From Zantedeschia hybrid cultivar (Eukaryota; Streptophyta; Magnoliopsida; Alismatales; Araceae): 64,000 bases of DNA. The notes beneath the pieces are model-generated. The model was not told where the DNA came from, ran no database searches, and worked only from the letters and a program-made list of their open reading frames with translations. The position numbers and the translations under genes are program-made. Of this stretch, positions 36,073 through 47,791 are shown piece after piece. The stretch lies in assembly GCA_030544215.1 (NCBI GenBank), contig JARZZO010000003.1, positions 1,064,001 to 1,128,000 on the forward strand. Direction: 5' to 3'. How positions within the stretch are numbered: the first letter of the stretch is position 1; each line of letters opens with the position of its first letter.

Positions 36073-37437
36073 TCAGACAAGAGAAGTGGGATGTGTAAGC
36101 AGAGTGCGGAGGCTTGTTTATCCTGCCGTGGGGGCATTCAACAAGATGAGATCTATCAGCAGGTGAGAATTTTGCGAGCATGTGATGGATTTCCATTCCA
36201 CGTTTCGAGCTTGTGCGCCTTCTCTGTTGGGTGCTGCTTATCTTCGCGTTTACATTTGGTGGTCTCTCTCTCTCTCTCTCATGCATAAATACGAATCCAT
36301 ATGGTTCATCATTCCATCAATAGGTGGTGGTGGTGAGCCTATCTCTTTATCCATCCGAATTTCTTTTCTCACAGCTGGTGCCACTCTCACTGAAAGGTGA
36401 GGATATTTTCTTACAAATGGTGCTTAAAACTCTACTCTCACCCCAACCGGGTACCGTTCCATATCTAATTGGATTGGATCTCTCTCTCTCTCTCTCTGTG
36501 TGTCTCAGAGCTGTATCGAGTCTATAAATTAACTTCAGGTTTGCTGGATATGGGCCATCGTAGCTTCTTCCAGTGGGATAGAACTGGCTTAGGGAACTAC
36601 TAGATGTGTCTCTCTCTAGGATTTTCGATCTTCTCGTTATCAGACGATGACTCTTCCTTGTTCTTATCGATTTGGCTACGTACCTATGGCGCCTCTATTT
36701 TTTACCATTCATACTAGAGATACATAGGAAGATTGCTATGTTTGAGGTGGGGCTCCTTTCAAGTCCAAAACAGGATGGTATGGGTTCGGATAGAGCTGCA
36801 GACTCATGCATCCCAGCGTGCTATCCAATCGGAGGGTATGTGCGATAGCATGTCTGGCTTGCATGAAGCTGGAACTGCATCAGCTTTGTCTCATCCTCCT
36901 TTGGCTTGAAGGTAGCTCCACCTTATTTCTTCTACAATCTTTCTCTCTCTATATATATCCATATATGTGAAAACCATGCATTCACAAGTATTTTCTTCTT
37001 TTATTATTTGTCCTAAACAGGTAGAGCTTACTTTTTTTTTTTTCCTTCTCTTCTACACCAATTAATCCTGTAGGGATTCTACATTATGTATTTTTTTTTC
37101 TTATGGTTGAAATGTAAGGATTGTTGTGTTTATAGTGAGGCTCCCTGAGCTCCGAAATAGGATGGGAAGGGTCTGGATAGAGCTGCAGACTCATGGATCC
37201 CAGCGAGCTATCCATGCGGAAGGCGTCTGTGATAGCATGACTGGTTTGCATGAAGCTGGAGCTGCATCGGCTCTTCCTTTCATCCTCCTTCTGAGTGAAG
37301 GGAGCTCTACTACTCTCCACCACAATCTCACAATATGCTCACATCATTCAAATTCTCTCTCTCTCTCTCTAACAGCCTCAAGTTTGCAACGTCCAAATTG
37401 TAATGATAATGCCTCAAGAACAGTCATTTTAACTTTT
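36073..37437. repeat. Exon-like module, copy 2 of the direct repeat
   Basis: Nearly identical to 34450-35823, and lies just outside the right inverted arm. The same microsatellites, putative splice signals and two sub-blocks (about 36770 and 37155) are present. All four sub-blocks in the two copies keep the IELQTH..SQRAI..EG frame open. It ends where copy 1 ends, after ATTTTAACTTT. Confidence 0.75.
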
Positions 37438-37814
37438 CACCGCGTGCACTCCTACATGTAGATTGTTGAGAGCAGTTCATTCCAAAGCCTGTTGAAGCAG
37501 GCAAATGTAGTGCATTTGTGTTGGAAATTTAGATCGCGCAATGGACAATTATGATTTTTTTCCTGTGCTAGCTTTCCCATTAATTGTAGATCAGATGTCT
37601 TCGTAAACTTTGTCGAATGATAAGTGAGGGGTGGCAATACGTCAGGCTGGCCCGTCGGCCTGTTAGGCTCGGCTACTGTTTCAGGGCTTGAGCCGTAGAA
37701 AGAGGCATGTCTTCTTATTTTGGCCCGTTCCAACCCAGGAGGGATTCTATGGCCCGAGCTTCAGCTATGCCAAGTGTAGCCCAGTCGAGGATCATATATT
37801 TATTATTATCAATA

Positions 37815-38010
37815 GAGAAATATTTACTGCAGTGTTCTTTGTAGGATATTAGAGAACAACTGCCGTCCGTTCGATCAGACAGATCAGATGTCGTGTAATC
37901 ACGTACTGTCGTGGCACGGGGGGTGCAGTGGGCCTTACATGACATGCATATATCGTTTAATCTGCCAATCAGATGATGGTCTCCAAGGATATATTGCAGC
38001 AAATATTTCT
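37815..38010. mobile_element. MITE family M1 member
   Basis: Left end GAGAAATATTTACTGCAGTG; right end ATTGCAGCAAATATTTCT. 196 bp. TATTATTA lies on both sides but at unequal offsets. Confidence 0.6.
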
Positions 38011-38737
38011 TATTATTAGATCATGTCGTAAAAACCCCTGGTCTTAATCCCATAGCAACCCATAGTGGTGCCTCCTTTGGCAAAAAATGCCTTACTGCAT
38101 TGCTTCAATCTGGCCGTCACCCTTTGGAGAAGAGAACACCATTCTCTATCAGGTAGGCACGTCAACAACTCTTCCCACCCTCTTCACATTCTCCTCCTCC
38201 CTGATCTTACCACTTTGTTTCAGGAAAGGCACCCTGTTGCCCAATTCCGTGCTCCTACTCCTAGGGTACAACAGGGGTTTCCAGTGGAGAATATGGGGGG
38301 TGACGAGGGCACACAATGGCAGCAGAATGATGGCGGGCACCACGGAACTACCAATAGCAGCACGACAGTTGGCGTGGTGGCATCAGGAAGGGAAGCGCGA
38401 CAACGTCACGGTCATGCCACGACGATGGGCTGCCGACGACCTCTCCCTCTACAATGGGCCGGGCCGGGCTTCTATCCTGGGATGGGCCTAAGCGCTAGAA
38501 GAGCAGAAACAGCCAGGCACGGGCCTCTTTAAAAACGTCGGACTGGGCATGGGATGAGGAGGATTTGGTATTAGTTTATCAGCTAGATTTCTAAATAGTT
38601 ACTCCTGCTAACTCCCCGTTAATGAAGTTTGTTATTCTATGTAAACTTAAATGAGTTTTTAATAAATCTAAGAGAGATTCTAATGTAAACCAACTCTCAG
38701 TAGGTTTGTAGACAACCAACTTCAACGTATAAGCCCC
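38011..38737. other. Spacer, partly GC-rich, no confirmed gene
   Basis: A 155-codon plus-strand frame at 38065-38532 and an overlapping one at 38087-38491 show no domain, and composition changes abruptly along them. I treat them as chance frames or a gene fragment. The rest is AT-rich. Confidence 0.35.
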
Positions 38738-39160
38738 TTAACCATGTGGATTTACTTTGAATTTTAATTGAATTAAAATATTGTTACCATATATAGAATA
38801 TGTGAAATTATTAAATAAAAATACTAATAATACCCTCAGTTAAAATACAAACACCTCACAATAAAAATCGCATAAACAACCATATGTAAGTTTGTTGTAT
38901 ATATTTGGCATTAGAAAAAAATATTTCTATTTACCACACATATTTTTAAATAGAAATATTTTTTGATGCTAAATATATATACTTGTAAAGTTGAATTTCA
39001 ACAAGCATAATGGGTAGATGTCTATGCGATTTTTCTTGTGAGCTATCTATATTTAAACTGATGATATTATTGATATTTTCATTTAATGACGTTCACATAT
39101 TTTATGTAGAGTAAAAGTATTTTAACTTATGTGAAATTCAAAATAAATCACATAATTAAA
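38738..39160. mobile_element. Large foldback element, ~200-bp arms around 38945
   Basis: Left arm ATGTGGATTTACTTTGAATT...ATAGAATATGTG...AATAAAAATCGCATA...AAATATTTCTATTT. The right arm repeats these in reverse order and complement (AAATAGAAATATTTTTTG...TATGCGATTTTTCTTG...CACATATTTTATG...GAAATTCAAAATAAATCACAT). The two arms almost meet at about 38945. Non-coding; downstream (gene direction) of HKT. Confidence 0.75.
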
Positions 39161-39702
39161 GAGATTATATACAAATACCACTATAGTTGAGGAGATTATA
39201 TGCAAATATGAATTATGTAGGGAGTTATCTATAATTAAAGAATATTTTAAGGCATTATTTGTAAAAATTCCAAATGAATAAAATCCAACGACCATTAGTC
39301 AAGTAGACTTGATGCACCCCACGACTTTCAAACTCATAGTAAATCAAACCATTGATCACCAATATTAAGACCACATATGGTTTATTCTTAGGGACCAGAA
39401 CCAAATGACTAATTATTTACCTTCATCCGCACGCGAGTGGTAGCATACGAAGATGTAGAGGAAGAAGTTCAAAAGATTCGGAAAGGATAGAGAGATCTCC
39501 ATTCAAGATTAACAAACACCACTTGGTTCAAGAATTCACAGCTTGCATCTGATGCTTGATTTCCTTCAAGAATGCATGCCACTTGACGGCAAACCAGTAC
39601 CCCCTGCAGTTCTCAAACATTTTGGAGCTTGTGTGTATTCCGCGTGTCATGTGACTGGCACAACTAAATAAAAATAATTACATGCACTCCCACTTCCTCC
39701 CT

Positions 39703-42700
39703 CTAGGTGAGCTTCCAAGCCCTCCCTCCTCTCATGTTGAACTTCTTCAACCTCCCGAGGAACATGACCACGACGAGGAGGCGCTTGCCGCCATCGCTCC
39801 ACCGCCCCACGAACCCGTACCAGGCGTCCTTGCAGTCACCGACTGGCTTCACACGGCGGGCGCAGCTGTAGCCCGTCGAGAACCCCACATTCCCGTATGC
39901 ACTGCATGCAGTCATTCTAGATTCCTGTCACCACATATATAAATGTACCTAGACCTACCCATGACCTGTACTAGCTAGCTAAGTATCAGATACACAGTTA
40001 GATCCGGATTGCCTCAGTGCAGAAGCGGCGGGATTTTTCTTTTGTAGTCGTCCAATCGCAGAATGCCACGTCAATGTAAGATTAAAAAATATATATATAA
40101 CTAATGAGTGACACGTATATGTAAAAGAATTTGAACATATATGGTAGTATATATATAATGACTAATACTTAGTGCATATCTTATTGCGTAAATAGGGTGT
40201 CTTAAAATGTCTCAATTACCAATTTATGGTGAAATAGGTAAGAGACAAATTCACATGAGTGTGGATGTTTCGGATCATCTCAGTGAAGTGTGTAATTTAC
40301 CTCATCAAAATTTACACATTATAATATATAATAATTTTTTTTTATATATAATATAAAAAAATAATTTAACGAGCTCGAACTCACCGTGAGTTCGAGTCTC
40401 ACAGTTATAGGTATTTTTCACTTTACTGCTTCGGTAAAAGACGGAAAGAGTAAAATGAATAATGTCTCTCCCTGTGAGACTCGGCTTTACGGTAATTAAG
40501 ATAGAACTGACTGAATCAAACCTCTATAATATATGAGGTTGGACGTACGTTTTGTTCTGGTTAATGCATGCATGTTAAGGTGGTGAGGAACTCTGATCAA
40601 GAAGGGTTAAGATTTTGGAGGTTGGCGTTGGGGGAGCTTGCCTGACCACCTCGACGACGATGTTGAGGACGTTGAAGTTGAGAGGGTCGTCGGCCAGCTT
40701 CCGCCGCTCAGTGACGCAGACGAGGATCACAAAGACAACAATGTAAGAGAGCTGCGACATGATCAAACTCCTCACTGCATCGAGTGTATTCTTTCTTTCG
40801 CCAACGCCGGGGGAGGCATCGTGGTCGTCGTCATGGCGGTCCTCCGGGGGAAAGAAGGAAGTATACGGAGGAAGGTACCTGAGACGAAGCATCCGTTTGT
40901 CATTACCGCCAGATGGAAAGTCTATAAGCTGCTGTGACCTATATACGCTACCCTTGCAGGATTTAATTCTTGATTTTTATTTAGTTTATTTTGCTAGATT
41001 TCCTTTAGAGTTATTAGGTTAAGCATGAATAAAAATTATTCAAATCGGCCATCACAATTACAGCCACGTGTAAAAGTACTACAACTAATACATATTTTTT
41101 GAATTTTTTTTGATTGGCCACTTGATCAAAAATTTGATCGGTGGCCTATTTATGTTCCTTTTTGCTATATATGTATATACACACACAAAATTCTGAATTT
41201 ATAAATAATTTCTTATTAAATTTAAAGTATACAATGAATATATATATATATATATATATTCTCATGCTCTTCTGTTAATGAATTGCTTAGGAATTTAAAA
41301 TGATAGATTTCTGACGTTTATTTCTTAAGGGTCGATGCATGAATGCAAAATCGACAGCTTAGATAATATTGATGATGCACAAAAATTTGCGTGCCTTTCT
41401 TGAGGTATTGTCTCTAGAGCGGAGGTGAGATTTTATCTTTTTTCTTAGAAAAAGGCTCTCGTTGGGAAGAGAGGTTGCGTTCTGCTTATAAACACACACC
41501 TATTTTTACAACAGTCGATGTAGGATTAAAGCAGTTTGTCATTTTTATGTCTCTATACAGTCTCCTGTGAAAGTAGGCGTGTGCGGATCCCTTTGAGCCG
41601 CTGGACGGATTAGGCCGGCTAGGGTGTTCGGACAAGTTACTGACTTTTTGTTCAGTTCCCACAGACGGCGCCAAGTGATGTAGCCAAAGCTATTATTAAT
41701 GGATTTCGAGGACAGAATCCAGATATAAAATGAAAGACCAGTTGCCGAAGCGGACCCAGACGAAGAAGCTGGCGAAGAATTATGCCGAGACTCTTACGAG
41801 AAGAAGAACCAGTCAGCGAAGGTCTTGGGTTTCGGCCTAAGAGAACTCTCTCCGATGGTTAAGTTAGCCTCTGAAGAAGACTTAATTTAGAAGGAAGGAA
41901 GAAGAAGCTTGAGTGCTTAAGGTATACCTTTTCCGCAATGAATAGTCTTCTTTTTATAGCAGAGGATGAAAGTTCTCTTCTTGTAGCAGCCGATATAGGA
42001 CTATATTTAGGGGTTGGAGAGGAAATTGCCGAAATACCCCGTTAATAAGCCGATGGCTGGATAACAGTTAGTAATAATGGGTCGAAGACATTTCGGCCTA
42101 TTATACTGGGCCGAATACGGTCGTTAATTGAGCAAATCGTTTGGGCCGAATTTATACTATTTCAAGAAGGCGTCTGAGCCATTTTTGTTCGATTGACTTT
42201 ATGGGCCGAATGTGTTTCGACTCTTACTCTTATTTAGGCCGGTCCCCTAGTGCTGGGTCTAGTCGGATTCTTCCCCATCAAATATGATTTATGATCTTTT
42301 ACCTGTGAATGTTTCACCGGCAAAGGTGCTAGGCCTGCTCCATAGTTGCATTATTTAATTTTTAATTCATACTATCCGACCTTTTTTGTAATTGTTGACT
42401 AATACTTATTACGATTAATGGCCTGCATGTTGCACCCAAGTGCATTGCAGTGGGTAAATAGTTTTTTTTTGAATTTTTTCAAGTCGACTCTAAGGTCTCT
42501 TAAACGTTGTATAGGTTGATCACCGACTGATGTCCCAAAAATAATTAAACAATAAAAAACTTTTATTGGGCTTGGCCCATTAAGGTATTCTTTTTACTAT
42601 TTATTGGGGCCCATTTTTTATTTTTCTGATTTTTTTGGGATGTCGTTCAATGATTGACCTATACAAATGCGTAGAGCAGCTCGGGACAATCTGAATTTTT

Positions 42701-45519
42701 TTTTTTTTAACCCACTCCAATTCTCCTGCATGCATCACGTAAAGACATTGCGCTAAGTATTACTCATAATTGTTGGCCAACAGTATTTTTCATGAGCAAT
42801 ACTTGCTGTACCACTTGGAGTACAACAAGTATAACGTAGAATGTGCATCCCAACTACCGGATGCCATGGACCCTCCCCCCACATGTCCTTACAGGTGCAA
42901 TTATGACATCTTGACGTGCGTTGATGTAGCGCACATGAGTGCCTCTTAAAAAGAAAAAAAAATTACCTTGGCCCTAAATTTTGAGGAACATGTTAGTGCT
43001 TCCGAGAGCATGCACAAACTATGGGGAGAACATGATCCCCAAAGTTTGTATATGCTTTTGAGAGCGTATACATGCTCTCAGATGCACATGCTCTCGAAAC
43101 ATTGTGCATACTCCAGATAGTACGTACATGTTTTCGAAAATGCGTACACGCTCTCCAAAATCTAAGGCAAACATATTATTTTTTAATGGATACCCATATA
43201 CGTTGACGTCTAATGCGTGTCAGGGCACATGTGGGGGAGGGGGGACGAAGGAGGATACACGACGTTTGGTGGTTTGGGATGCATTCCAAATCATACCTGC
43301 TGCACCTCAAGTGGTGCAACAAGTATTTCTCATTTCTCATTGACAATACGACAAGTATTTGCCTTAGTATACCTTTTTTTGCACTAAGAAAAAGTAATGC
43401 TTGCTGTACTATTAGGCGATGCAGGTTACATGGCAGGATAGTATATTCCTTTATTGTCTTAAAAAATAAAGTTTATCCTAACTTGATATTTGATTAAATA
43501 ATAAAAAATAAAAAAAGAGATTACACGTACGAACGTATGATCCCGCGCTGCACCGCGCAATGCAGAAAATATTACTGCAATAAGAAACGGGGGTGGCACG
43601 ACCACATGCCTCTGCAATCTAGCAGGCTCTATGCTGGGCGGAGGCGTGGGCCGTGAGATTGGCATCCATTTCTAAGGAGCGACAAGATTGTATCAAATAA
43701 TGGTACAGTTACAGTTCGCTCCTATAATTTCGTCTCTTAATACCAAAATGCAACAAAAAATCATCTCATAAAGATCGTGATGCAGTTTAGAAAAAGAAAC
43801 ATGACTGATTAATCTGTAATTTTATGAGTGGCTATTCCAGTCCTGAGAGATCCATGGCAGGAAAAAAATATTCTTGTCCATAAATCTCGACACGTACGGT
43901 CTTTAATTACGAAAGTGTGGTTTAAGTGCCACAATCCTGTGTGTATACTGTGGAGAGTAAAAATAATATTTATGATCTTCCCAATTAAGAAGAAAAAGCT
44001 CAAAGTATCGCTAAGCGCCTACAGATTCATGACTTATAAAGATTGTACGTTTCCTAAGGTGGGATAAAGCTACATTGTAATTCGGTATCATTTGATAGTT
44101 GTAGAAACAACCGCAACTATTAATCATTCGCATGCTGTAAACAACACCTAAAAATCTTAGAGTAATCCTTATTACATCTACATTGTGCAGACATTGAGTG
44201 CAGCTCAGAAAAAAGGAATTTTTATTTTTATTTTTTTAAAGATTAATGGTCTCACTATGTCTTACACGTTCGTATAATTCGATGTCCAGTTAGGCGATCC
44301 AATTTTTTTAAAAAAAAATTAAAAATCAAGTCTTAATAAACAATAACAAAAAACCCTTAATATGTCGAGCCAAATAAAATACGGTTGATTTTTTATTTCT
44401 TTTGCAGTCGGAATTTAGATTGTATGGACATTTGGAGGGCTGGCCTTAAAAACTTTTTCAATTTTTTGCTTTTGTGCTTCACCTCATTCTTGCTATTACT
44501 TAAAATCTTAATTCCAACCATGAGAAATGCTTGCTACATTGCTGCTGTTTTGCAGGACACCACTGCGGCGAGCAGGATTGGACAGTCAGTCCACTCCCGT
44601 CTAGTGGGGAGCATGGGCGTTATATTCTTTTTGATTTTCTTGTTAGACGTTTTTTGAAACGTTCAATCAAAAATCGGATGGTACAGTCAGTGAGCTTATG
44701 TCGGCTCCAAATTCACTATGTAATTTTGTTTAAATTTTTTTAAGGAACACCTTAGTTTACGTCTATTTTTTTTTGTAAATGTATAATCAACTCGAGACCG
44801 GCTAAAACTGACTGACTATACTGTTCGATTTTTTATTAGATTCTAAATTTTTTAAAAAAAAATAGAAAAAAGAAAGAAAAACAATATCCCACTCTCTGTC
44901 AGGATGGGGAGCGGGACGGTCCTGCACTGCAGCAAGCAGTGAGCATCGCTCTTCCAACCATTTTAAGGCCCATTCCATCCCATCCTTTAGGGCCGGAAAT
45001 CCCATTCCCTTCCCATGGTGCAGGATCGCCCCAAATCTCCTCCCCTTTCTTTCAGTACGTTTTATGTTGATGATTATGCCGGATCTAAATTATTGTCTAT
45101 CACTGTCTTGTTGGATTTGTGAATATAAACTTAACCATGGGCTGATGATTTTCTTATTACATTTGTTATTATAGGTCATTTATGTGATAAGGTTACCTCT
45201 TAAATGATAAAAAAATAAACACATATCTAGTTATAAGAAAATTTAGGCCAGTCAAACTTGAGCCAAATTCAGCTAAATAAATTTGGATTGAATTGAATGT
45301 GAAATATGCAAATATCAAATTTGGTATCGAGTCAGACTGTTGCACCCAATTTTCATCTCAAAATAACCACCTGATCTTCTATTTATGGCTGCAAATATGT
45401 CTCTTCGAACTTCTCTTCATCCTCTTCTTCAGGGCTACAACTTTCTTTATTTTAGAAAATGGTATTAGATAATATTTAATCGTCACTGCATGATCAGTTT
45501 TGAAGTGAAAGGTAAAATC

Positions 45520-45586
<67 letters not shown>

Positions 45587-46758
45587 CACATCATGAGGGC
45601 GAAGAGGACCAAGGTCGCCGCGGAGACGGCAGAGAGGTCGACGGTGGATTCGCCGGCATGCCTCGAGTTGACGGATACGAAGAGCCCGCTGACGATTTTC
45701 TGATACGGGCTCATCCCCGTCATGGAGCCCGAGCGCCACTCCATGTAGCAGAAGAGTAGGAGCTGAAGCAGGGTGAACCCCAGCACAGTGACCACCAACA
45801 TGACGGAATGCCACCATGGGAGCAGGTGGTAGTACCCCATCTCCCTCCAATGCCTGAGCACGTATCCCAGCTCGGCCCTCCCGGTGAACCTTCCCAGGAC
45901 GCTTACCGCCAGTCGCAGGCACGGAGGGAACAACGTGTTGCCGGCGAGCACCTGAGGGATCACCAGCAGCAGAAGGCCCGAGTTCTTCCTGAAGACGAGC
46001 ATGTTCTCGTTGGTGGGGACGAAACCGCAGTTTGAGAAGGAGGAGACGGTGGTGAAGACAGAGAACGTCGTCAGCCGGAGTCCTTTCTCTACGAGCACAT
46101 CCCTCGCACTTGAAACTGCGGCTAGGTAGGCGAGGATGGACACACAACCGCCTACATGGATCAGTACCAGGTAGACTATGACCACCGTCGCAAGGCACCT
46201 CACAACATTAATGTTGTGCTTGAGGTTTCTACCGTCCACCGGCGGCGCACTGCCAAGTCCCGATTCCACTGACTCGAAGCCCTGCGCCATTGCCAGCTCC
46301 AGCTCGACGCTGCCGATCCGCGTGGGTCCCTCCGAGCCGCGCTCGCCGCCGCTTATCCTTTCCTTCCTGAGCAGCAGGCCGAGCACGGAGGTGAACACCT
46401 CCCCGCCGACGAACATCAAGATGGTCAGCACCACCAGCTGGGAGTTTGAGAACACCTCCATCTCGACGGTGGCCATGCTCGAGACGGTGGCGGCGGACAC
46501 TGACGTGAAGAACATGTCGATGTTGCGCGGCGTCTCAGAAGGAGTACTCCTAAGCTTCAACAGTTTCAGCGCCAGAAAACCTAGCAAGGAGAGACCGAAA
46601 AAGTAGCACACATGGAGACAGAATGGGTGAACGCGGGAGGTCAGGAACCGGTCGAAGGCGAGCAGATGGCACCTGACTGAGCTGCTGCAACAACGGAGAG
46701 CCTTCTGGATCCGATCCAATTGTTCAAGGAGAAGAGTGGACAAATGGTGGCACCCCAT
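39703..46758 (-). CDS. HKT1: Class I HKT sodium transporter (3 exons)
   Basis: A plasma-membrane Na+ transporter of the HKT/Trk family. Class I members retrieve Na+ from xylem sap and affect salt tolerance. Exons: 46758-45590, 40878-40642 and 39901-39703, joining in frame to 534 residues and a stop. The four pore-loop regions are all present: SVSAATVSSMATVEM (86-100), FTTVSSFSNCGF (235-246), NSRHAGESTVDLS (364-376) and SAYGNVGFSTGY (469-480). Ser at the first filter (TVSSM, 91-95) marks the Na+-selective class I rather than the Gly-type class II. TERRK and DDPLNFNVLNIV are family blocks. Intron 1 is 4.7 kb and full of transposons; its donor abuts a (GA)n tract. Intron 2 appears to be GC-AG: AG|GCAAGC to TGCATGCAG|T restores Ser469. 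The long frame also opens at GTG 46764, but the first ATG is 46758. Confidence 0.95.
40374..40440 (+). other. tRNA-like B-box motif in HKT intron 2
   Basis: GAGTTCGAGTCTCAC at about 40392 matches the RNA polymerase III B box, preceded by its own inverse (GAGCTCGAACTCAC), so it forms a hairpin. It may be a SINE trace. No full tRNA fold was found. Confidence 0.25.
41486..42280 (-). mobile_element. Truncated Gypsy element (5' LTR plus start of gag), copy C
   Basis: An LTR at 41676-42280 is related to copies A and B, but shorter (605 bp) and diverged. On the minus strand it ends ...GGCTACATCA, and the following ACTTGGCGCCGTCTGTGGGAA is the usual primer-binding/leader junction of plant Gypsy elements, then about 60 codons of an open frame (41674-41486) as expected for gag N-terminus. 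The rest is missing. It lies in HKT intron 1, same strand. Confidence 0.7.
42430..42745. mobile_element. Foldback MITE in HKT intron 1
   Basis: Arms CGACTCTAAGGTCTCTTAAACGTTGTATAGGTTGATCACCGAC and the inverse GTCGTTCAATGATTGACCTATACAAATGCG, with an ATTTATTGGGGCCCATTT core. Same family as 8210-8600. Confidence 0.65.
42784..43332. mobile_element. MITE with CTCTCGAGAGCATG units in HKT intron 1
   Basis: Ends GAGCAATACTTGCTG and GTGCAACAAGTATTTCTC. The interior carries repeated CATGCTCTC/GAGAGCATG phrases and TGACGTGCGTTGATGT (about 42914) paired with ACGTTGACGTCTAATGCGTG (about 43200). Related to 8620-8880 and 47792-48238. Confidence 0.6.
43390..43580. mobile_element. MITE family M1-like member in HKT intron 1
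   Basis: Left AAGTAATGCTTGCTGTACTA; right GCAATGCAGAAAATATTACT, weakly inverse. About 190 bp. Confidence 0.4.
44205..44945. mobile_element. Composite of MITE arms in HKT intron 1
   Basis: A half palindrome of the 8210-8600 family (GGTCTCACTATGTCTTACACGTTCGTATAATTC near 44249) is followed by an M1-like left end (GAGAAATGCTTGCTACATTG, 44522) and a TGCAGGAC...GTCCTGCACTGCAGCAAGCAG pair at about 44553 and 44918. Limits are approximate. Confidence 0.4.
45531..45584. repeat. (GA)n microsatellite touching the HKT intron 1 donor
   Basis: About 27 GA dinucleotides. On the gene strand the exon end is followed by the donor GTGAGT and then (CT)n. Confidence 0.95.
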
Positions 46759-46915
46759 CGACACTAATATCCCCGCAAATTAAGTTTTCTGCTGGTACGA
46801 TCGATCGAGAGTTTTTCTCTTCTTGCAAGGAAACGTGCGTGTTGGTTCTTATCGTGGAGCAAAAGGATAGGTATAAGTGAAGAGAGAGACGCATGCGGTA
46901 GCGGTTGCGCCCTTA

Positions 46916-47501
46916 CTGGTGGAGTCCGGTTTCTCTCCGTAAGAAGTTGAAGACTCCAGCAGTAACTAATCAGAAGATACTATGTGTAAAATTAATCCGT
47001 CGTTCCAGACACATCTCATCCACTTTGACAACTTTTTTTTTGTTACAGATGTAATATGTTTCAAATATTACGTAGAGCAATTAAATATTACTAAGAACAC
47101 AAAATTACTATCATAATTTACATGGGTGCATTTTGCATTATGGTGGTAATTTTATACTCTTTATAGTATTTAAGTGTTCTGTGTTGTATTATGTTGAAGT
47201 GTATTTTAAACTATAGTTGTAGTCTTGTGTTCTTGGTAGTATTTAAGTGTCCTGTGTTGCATTTAAGTGTTCTTGGTAGTATTTAAGTATTTTAAGTAGT
47301 ATTTAAGTGTTCTACGTAACATTTAAATGCTCTGCGTAGTATTTAATTTTTTGTTGAACCGGTAACAACAAAAAAGTTGCCAAAGTGGGGGGGGGGGGGT
47401 GCATCTTGAACGACGGATCAACTTTACACGTAACATTTTCTGACTGATTACTATTAGAATCCTCTCCAACTTCCTACTGAGAAGAACCGGACTCTTACCG
47501 G
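46916..47501. mobile_element. TIR element in the HKT promoter
   Basis: About 130-bp inverted ends: CTGGTGGAGTCCGGTTTCTCTCCGTAAGAAGTTGAAGA at the left and its degenerate inverse at 47365-47501. Shared inner parts include GTGTAAAATTAATCCGTCGTTC and CTTTGACAACTTTTTT. The centre (47160-47350) is a tandem array of GTAGTATTTAAGTGTTCT-like units. It begins about 158 bp upstream of the HKT ATG. No matching target duplication. Confidence 0.7.
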
Positions 47502-47791
47502 TGACATCACTCAACATCCGACAACGCCCCTTTTGGCTAATCATGAACTCGAAATGAGCTAAGTACAATAGATATAATTAAAGATAAGCTCTCTGTCCAG
47601 ATAATTTAGGGCAGGGGACAATACGTAGACGACGTGTATGTACAAGTCTGCAGGTTGGTAGGATACCCATCAGATGATAGGGATCAGCGACAAGTAGATT
47701 CAGACAGTGGTGAGGTACGACAAGAGCAGTGTTTTGTCGTCAGTTGGGCCACCAAATTCTGTTAGAGTTTTATTTGCCGCACCACTTAGGG

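Noticed and set aside
38065..38532. 155-codon plus-strand frame
   Set aside because: No family signature, abrupt composition change and no splice or promoter support.
45494..46198. 234-codon minus-strand frame
   Set aside because: Another frame of HKT exon 1 that runs into the microsatellite.
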